Positions 57,101-63,100 of a stretch of 64,000 nucleotides of DNA are shown piece by piece; the first letter of the stretch is position 1, and each line of letters begins with the position of its first letter. The notes beneath the pieces are model-generated. The model saw only the letters and a program-made list of their open reading frames with translations, had not been told where the DNA came from and did not search any database. The position numbers were made by a program, and so were the translations under genes. The stretch is taken from NCBI GenBank assembly GCA_963971575.1, contig OZ020612.1, forward strand, positions 67,267,869 to 67,331,868, given 5' to 3'. Origin of the DNA: Liopterus haemorrhoidalis. Taxonomy: Eukaryota > Arthropoda > Insecta > Coleoptera > Dytiscidae.

Positions 57101-60100
57101 GCCAAAATTTAACAATCTTCTATCCGTGAGTTCCGCAAAGTTAAATTGCAGACAATTTAATATATAAAATTGTTTCGGTTTAATGCCCGGTTGCATAAAA
57201 GTCTTAAAACTAGATGTAAGCTAAAAATCGATGTAAAACACAAAATTGCCTAGCAATGCAATGCATTTTTATGAGTTTTAGCTTACATCTAGTTTTAAGG
57301 CTTTTATACAACCGGACATTTTTAACAAGATTTTATTAATTTCGTTTAAACCGAGATTAGTTTTTTTTTTTTACAGTGCAGTGACTTACGTGGTACACAG
57401 TTGCAACCATCGCAAACAAGATTTGATGGACAGTTAGAGTCCTTCTGGCACTGACAGACTGAAAGAAGGTATTTACAAATTTAGAAAAGCACTGTTATCA
57501 GATTTTCAAAAAACTAAGCGAAAAATTATATAACGCTAAACAAGGTTATTTTAATAAAAATTGCGCATTGTAGGGTTTAAATTACGTAAATAGAGATGGG
57601 TCCCATTAGACGACATTCATATTAAGAACACTTCCGTAATTTTTAATAAAAATAATGTTCGCTGTATAATATTATTTCGTATGGCATAATTCCTTGGTGT
57701 TTAAAGTGGGGAACAGAATGCAACGAGTTCTACGGCGCGTTGACAGCGTTTGGACGGCGCTATCTGTCAGAGGAAAGTTAAAATTAAGCTGTCGTACGCA
57801 AGTGCACAGAATGAGCAACATCTTAACGGCGTTCTACGCCGTTGATATTGAATGTTCGTCAACTTTTGACGCCGTTGAACGTTGACGTGGAACACCTAAC
57901 CTCAGTTTTTACTGAATGGTAAACTGTTTGTATGTATAAATAACTTGCATACAACGTAAATAACATCACACACAAGTCTTCATCATCCATTATAATTTTA
58001 ATAAAAGTAGCGCACCTATAAACACAGATATAGGTTGTCACTCGTTACTTTGACGGCATTAAAAATTATTGCATTGTATGCAGGCGAAAATTCAACGCCG
58101 TTCTCAACGGCGCTGACGCAACGCCGTCGCAAATGACGGCGCGCTGTGCATTCTGTTCCAGGCTTAAGATTTGCAGGTCACGAGTAGCGCTATCTGGCCT
58201 AACCTAAAGGTAACAAACGTAATTGCAAACTTGACAAGCATGCATGATCAATCTTTTTGTACAAGCACGGATTTTCCTTCGACGCCACACGATACAAGAA
58301 TTCTTGAATAAGCGCCAGTTTGCGTTTGGACTATGTTGAACTCGGACGACGATGCGCTTGCTTTGGCTACTTTTTGCCTTGTCCACAAGAGGAAAACGCG
58401 ATATGTGGTGTAAAGAGTGGTTAAAGAAAAGAAAAACCTATTCTCATAAAAATTAACTGAGTGAATTAAAGATATATCTGCGTGATTGGCATAATTATCT
58501 CAGAATGAATGAAGAAATTTTTGTCACTCGTAATACCTTTATCTAAAAAGAAGGATACAATAATGAGAGAAGCTATAACCCCTCACGAAAGATTAACAGC
58601 AACATTACGATTTCTCGCGAAGGAATTACACCTGTAGAGCTCACTCACGACTGACGTTTGTTTGTACAAGCCGGTACGCCCTTGGTACGTTCCGTTTCAC
58701 TTGCGCAAGCGCGGCTTGTCCAAGCTTGCATGATTCAAATTCAATCCATCATCAAGCGGCTTGTACAATTAAAATGGTTGCACAAAATTACCCTACAGAC
58801 GTCAAAGCCTACTTATACCAAAACACTGATCATGCATGCTTGTCAATTTTGCAGTTACGTGTAGCCACCTTAACGACTACTTTTTATGGTAGCCAAAGCC
58901 ACCGGCTTTATGTGGTAAGGCTGAGTGAGCCTACGGTTGCGACGGCCAAAAATCTTTTGCCCGTGCTGATGATCGTTCTCACGATCCACGAAGCGAGTAA
59001 GTTGACCACTGCGCTATTGCAACTGCAGCTGTATACAAATTGAAAAATAAGCTAACATTTGATAAATTTATACAAAACATAATTTTTGTAGGTGTGCGCT
59101 ATTGACTTGACGTTTAATGACGTCACTGGGCCTTTCTCCATTGAAATAGACCAGAGTTTCCCAAACTTTTTGAGCCGCGGGACACTTATCACGAGATAAA
59201 TTCGTTGCGGAGCACTATCGTTGCTGTATATATAGCAACACTAGTAGATCGCAGAGCACTAGTAGACGCTCGTGGAGCACTTGGTGCTCCACGGAGCACA
59301 GTTTGGGAAACTCTGAAATAGACTATCTGCCAAAATCATATGACATAACTACTTTGAGTGGGATAGCGTTAATGGTTGTAAATTTTTCGCTTAGCCTGTT
59401 GATAATTCTGCAGTACCTTCGACACAGACAGGTTGGTGATCAAGTACTTGGCAGTCCTGTTGTATCCTACAAGGATTAGCCTCGCTGCAGGGGTTCCTAC
59501 ATTTAGATTGTATACAGGCCTGCTGTGCCGGGCATTGGTTGTGAGCTGTACAGCTTATATCTAAAGGAAACAGAGTACAATGTAGAGAACAGAAGTTTGA
59601 AGGCAGTGGGGAAGAAATGAAACATTGAAACACACTTTGTTTATAGGTGTACATTCAAGCGATATAAGCATAGATTATTTAGTTAAGTTTTATATACAAA
59701 GCATGCCTTACCGACACCAATAGAGTAGTCATTTAGGCATTTCAATAATAACTTAAAAACGTCAAGATGTAGATACTTGCGGTTTTAATTTTTAGAATCT
59801 TCATAGTCAAATTAGTTACTGAAAAGTTTAGGATGCGAAATATCTAGTTCTGGTATTTAGAATTATTAAAAATCAATTTATTAAACAATTGTGTCTCAAA
59901 ATCTTTAAAACAAGAAAACTGCGGTAGCCCAACCCGGCTAGTTCAGTCGGTAAAGCATGAGACTTAATTCTAGGGCTATTTTCCGAGGCCACACGTTGGG
60001 CGCCAAATTTTTGTAACAGATTTATTTACTAAATAAATTACATACGAACAAATGGATTCTTCTACACTATTGTTTTAGTTTACAAATTTAAACGAGCGAA

Positions 60101-63100
60101 ATTTGAAGATAATTTTTATGGTTTGATATCTGGAATATCATATATTTTTGATCACCATAGATACAGTCGTCTATCCAGAATATGCGTTCGTTTGGTCACA
60201 GGTTTGATTTTGGGAATCCTTATGGTTGAATATTATACAAAATTTAAGAGCACAATCAAGAGTTCACAATCAGAATTGGCGCACAGTCAAATTTTGCTGT
60301 TCAGGATTGTAAAATTTAAAAAACAACCTTTTTAAGAAAATCATATCTCGAAAACGGTACAAAGTAGCGACCTGCGGTTTAAATTTTTGTAATAACTCTA
60401 GCAGAATTAGTTCCACAAACATTACAATTTAAAATTGGCGCTCAAGGGTAGATAACTATAATAATTATGAAGAACAAATTCATGACTTAGCAATGTATTT
60501 TATACTATGCATAAATAACTCCCCATTTTCCATCACCTAAGCATCCATTCCATAAGCTATGTACATATATATACAAAAATATACATATAAAAAATATAAT
60601 CATAATAACATATACTACAAAAAAATATCAACTCATGCGCAGAATCACATGAAAGAGGTCAAGATCTCTTTTGTTGCTTCATGCTGCTGAAAAACAAACG
60701 AAGAATAAACTTCCAGTGAGCGAGCTTAAGTGAAAACCCAAAAAGATATAATTCAATATTATCTATTTTGTTTACCTGGGATAATTCTACAATCAACTAC
60801 AACTTGGCCACCAAATATTGGGCACAAACACACAGGCACATGCGCAAGGGTATCACAAATAACGTCATTAGAACAGGGTTTATAATATTCGCAAGGGTCG
60901 CGACATTTTTTAGCAATACAAGTTTGATTCACCAAGCAATCATCCTGGTGCTCACAAGAGATTAAAAGCTCCGGTTTCATCGTTAGGGATTCGATATTGT
61001 TAATTGTGGATATTTCGTTTTCTAAATCAGTTGTTCGAATTTCTAAACCTTCGGTAGACGTTTCAGTAGTGATAGTGTAACCCGGTGTAGTTAATTTTGT
61101 GGGAATCTGAGATGTGGGACATTTGGTATTATTACAATATGTCTTATTCTCTGGGAGATCAGATATTGTGGGAACTGTTGGATAATCAGTTATGTCTACA
61201 CCTGTTATTTGATCATGTACTGAATGTTCTGATGTGGAAGAAACAGTTTGATTTTCTATTGTTTGTTCTGAACCTGTAAAACCAGTACTGAACTGATAAC
61301 CAGAGTCCGTATAACCATCGGTAAAGTTTTCCGTAGAATGGTAACTAGTCATTGTGGTTCCTTCATATGTTACATTTTCCATACCAGTATGATCAGTTAC
61401 TGATGATGTTATTTTCTCAATTCCGTCGTAACCAGTCATTGTAGTTTCTTCGTGAGATGTTACTTTTTCTGAAGCGGTGTGATCAGTCACAGAGCTCTCA
61501 CCAACGGTTGAGTGGTAACCAGTCATTGTAGTTCCTTCATGAGTAGTTGTTGCTTTCTCAGTACCAGTGTGAACAGTTACAGAGCTCTCACCGATGGTAG
61601 AGTGGTAACCAGTCATTGTAGTTCCTTTTTGAGTTGTTGTTACATTGTCAGTACCAGTGAGATCAGTTACAGAGCTCTCACCAGTGGTGGAGTGGTAACC
61701 AGTCATTGTGGCTCCTTCGTGAGATGTTGTGATTTTCTCAGATCCATTGTAACCAGTACTTGAGCTCTCACCACTAGTAGAGTGGTAACCAGTCATTGTA
61801 GTTCCTTCATGAGACGTTGTTACTTTCTCAGATCCGGTATAACCAGTAATAGAGCTCTCATCAGTTGTGGAATGGTAACCTGTCATTGTGGCTCCCTCGT
61901 GAGACGTTGTTTCCTTCTCAGATCCTGTGTAACCAGTACTGGAGCTCTCACCAGTTAATGAGTGATAACCAGTCATTGTGGTTCCTTCATGAGACGTTGT
62001 TACTTTCTCAGATCCGGTGTAACCAGTACTGGAGCTTTCACCAGTGGTGGAGTGATAACCAGTCATTGTGGTTCCTTCATGAGACGTTGTTACTTTCTCA
62101 GATCCTGTGTAACCAGTACTGAAGCTCTCACCAGTGGATGAGTGATAACCAGTCATCGTGGTTCCTTCATGAGATGTTGCAACTTTCTCAGATCCTGTGT
62201 AACCAGTATTGGAGCTCTCACCAGTGGTGGAGTGGTAACCAGTCATTGTGGTTCCTTCATGAGACGTTGTTACTTTCTCAGATCCGGTGTAACCAGTACT
62301 GGAGCTTTCACCAGTGGTGGTGTGGTAACCAGTCATTGTGGTTCCTTCATGAGACGTTGTTCCTTTCTCAGATCCTGTGTAACCAGTACTGGAGCTCTCA
62401 CCAGTGGATGAGTGATAACCAGTCATCGTGGTTCCTTCATGAGATGTTGTTACTTTCTCAGATCCTGTGTAACCAGTACTGGAGCTCTCACCAGTGGATG
62501 AGTGATAACCAGTCATTGTGGTTCCTTCATGAGATGTTGTTACTTTCTCAGATCCTGTGTAACCAGTACTGGAGCTCTCACCAGTGGTGGAATGGTAATC
62601 AGTCATTGTGGTTCCTTCATGAGACGTTGTTGCTTTTTCAGATCCACTGTAATCAGTCATAGAGCTCTCACCAGTGGTGGAGTGGTAACCAGTCAATGTG
62701 GTTCCTTCGTGAGTCGTTGTTGCTTTCTCAGATCCTGTGTAACCAGTACTGGAGATCTCACCAGTGGATGAGTGATAACCAGTCATCGTGGTTCCTTCAT
62801 GAGACGTTGTTCCTTTCTCAGATCCTGTGTAACCAGTACTGGAGCTCTCACCAATAGTGGAGTGGTAACCAGTCATTGTGGTTCCTTCATGAGACGTTGT
62901 TACTTTCTCAGTTCCTGTGTAACCAGTACTGGAGCTCTCACCAGTGGTGGAGTGGTAACCAGTCATTGTGGTTCCTTCAGGAGACGTTGTTCCTTTCTCA
63001 GATCCTGTGTAACCAGTACTGGAGCTCTCACCAGTGGTGGAGTGGTAACCAGTCATTGTGGTTCCTTCATGAGACGTTGTTCCTTTCTCAGATCCTGTGT

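Larger units (their letters stand above)
55881..57389 (-). other. intron T3-T4, 1.5 kb
   Basis: Mostly the THAP element copy B (56.1-56.9 kb) and a palindromic MITE (57.2-57.3 kb). 56,910-57,180 shows nothing clear. Confidence 0.8.
57459..59416 (-). other. intron T2-T3, 2.0 kb
   Basis: Holds Harbinger copy B, an inverted-repeat element (58.2-58.9 kb) and a small hAT MITE (59.15-59.3 kb). No extra exon signature. Confidence 0.75.

Noticed and set aside
59713..59755. Possible extra micro-exon with a CTTAC donor near 59,708
   Set aside because: With the nearest acceptor the length is not 3n and a stop (TGA) falls in the phase 1 frame; no cysteine pattern.
59932..60005. Functional tRNA-Lys gene
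   Set aside because: Anticodon loop and T arm are damaged and CCA is encoded.
59986..60005. Retroviral-type primer binding site on the minus strand (starts TGGCGCCCAACGTG)
   Set aside because: The whole tRNA body is present next to it, and no LTR pair or gag/pol frame is nearby.
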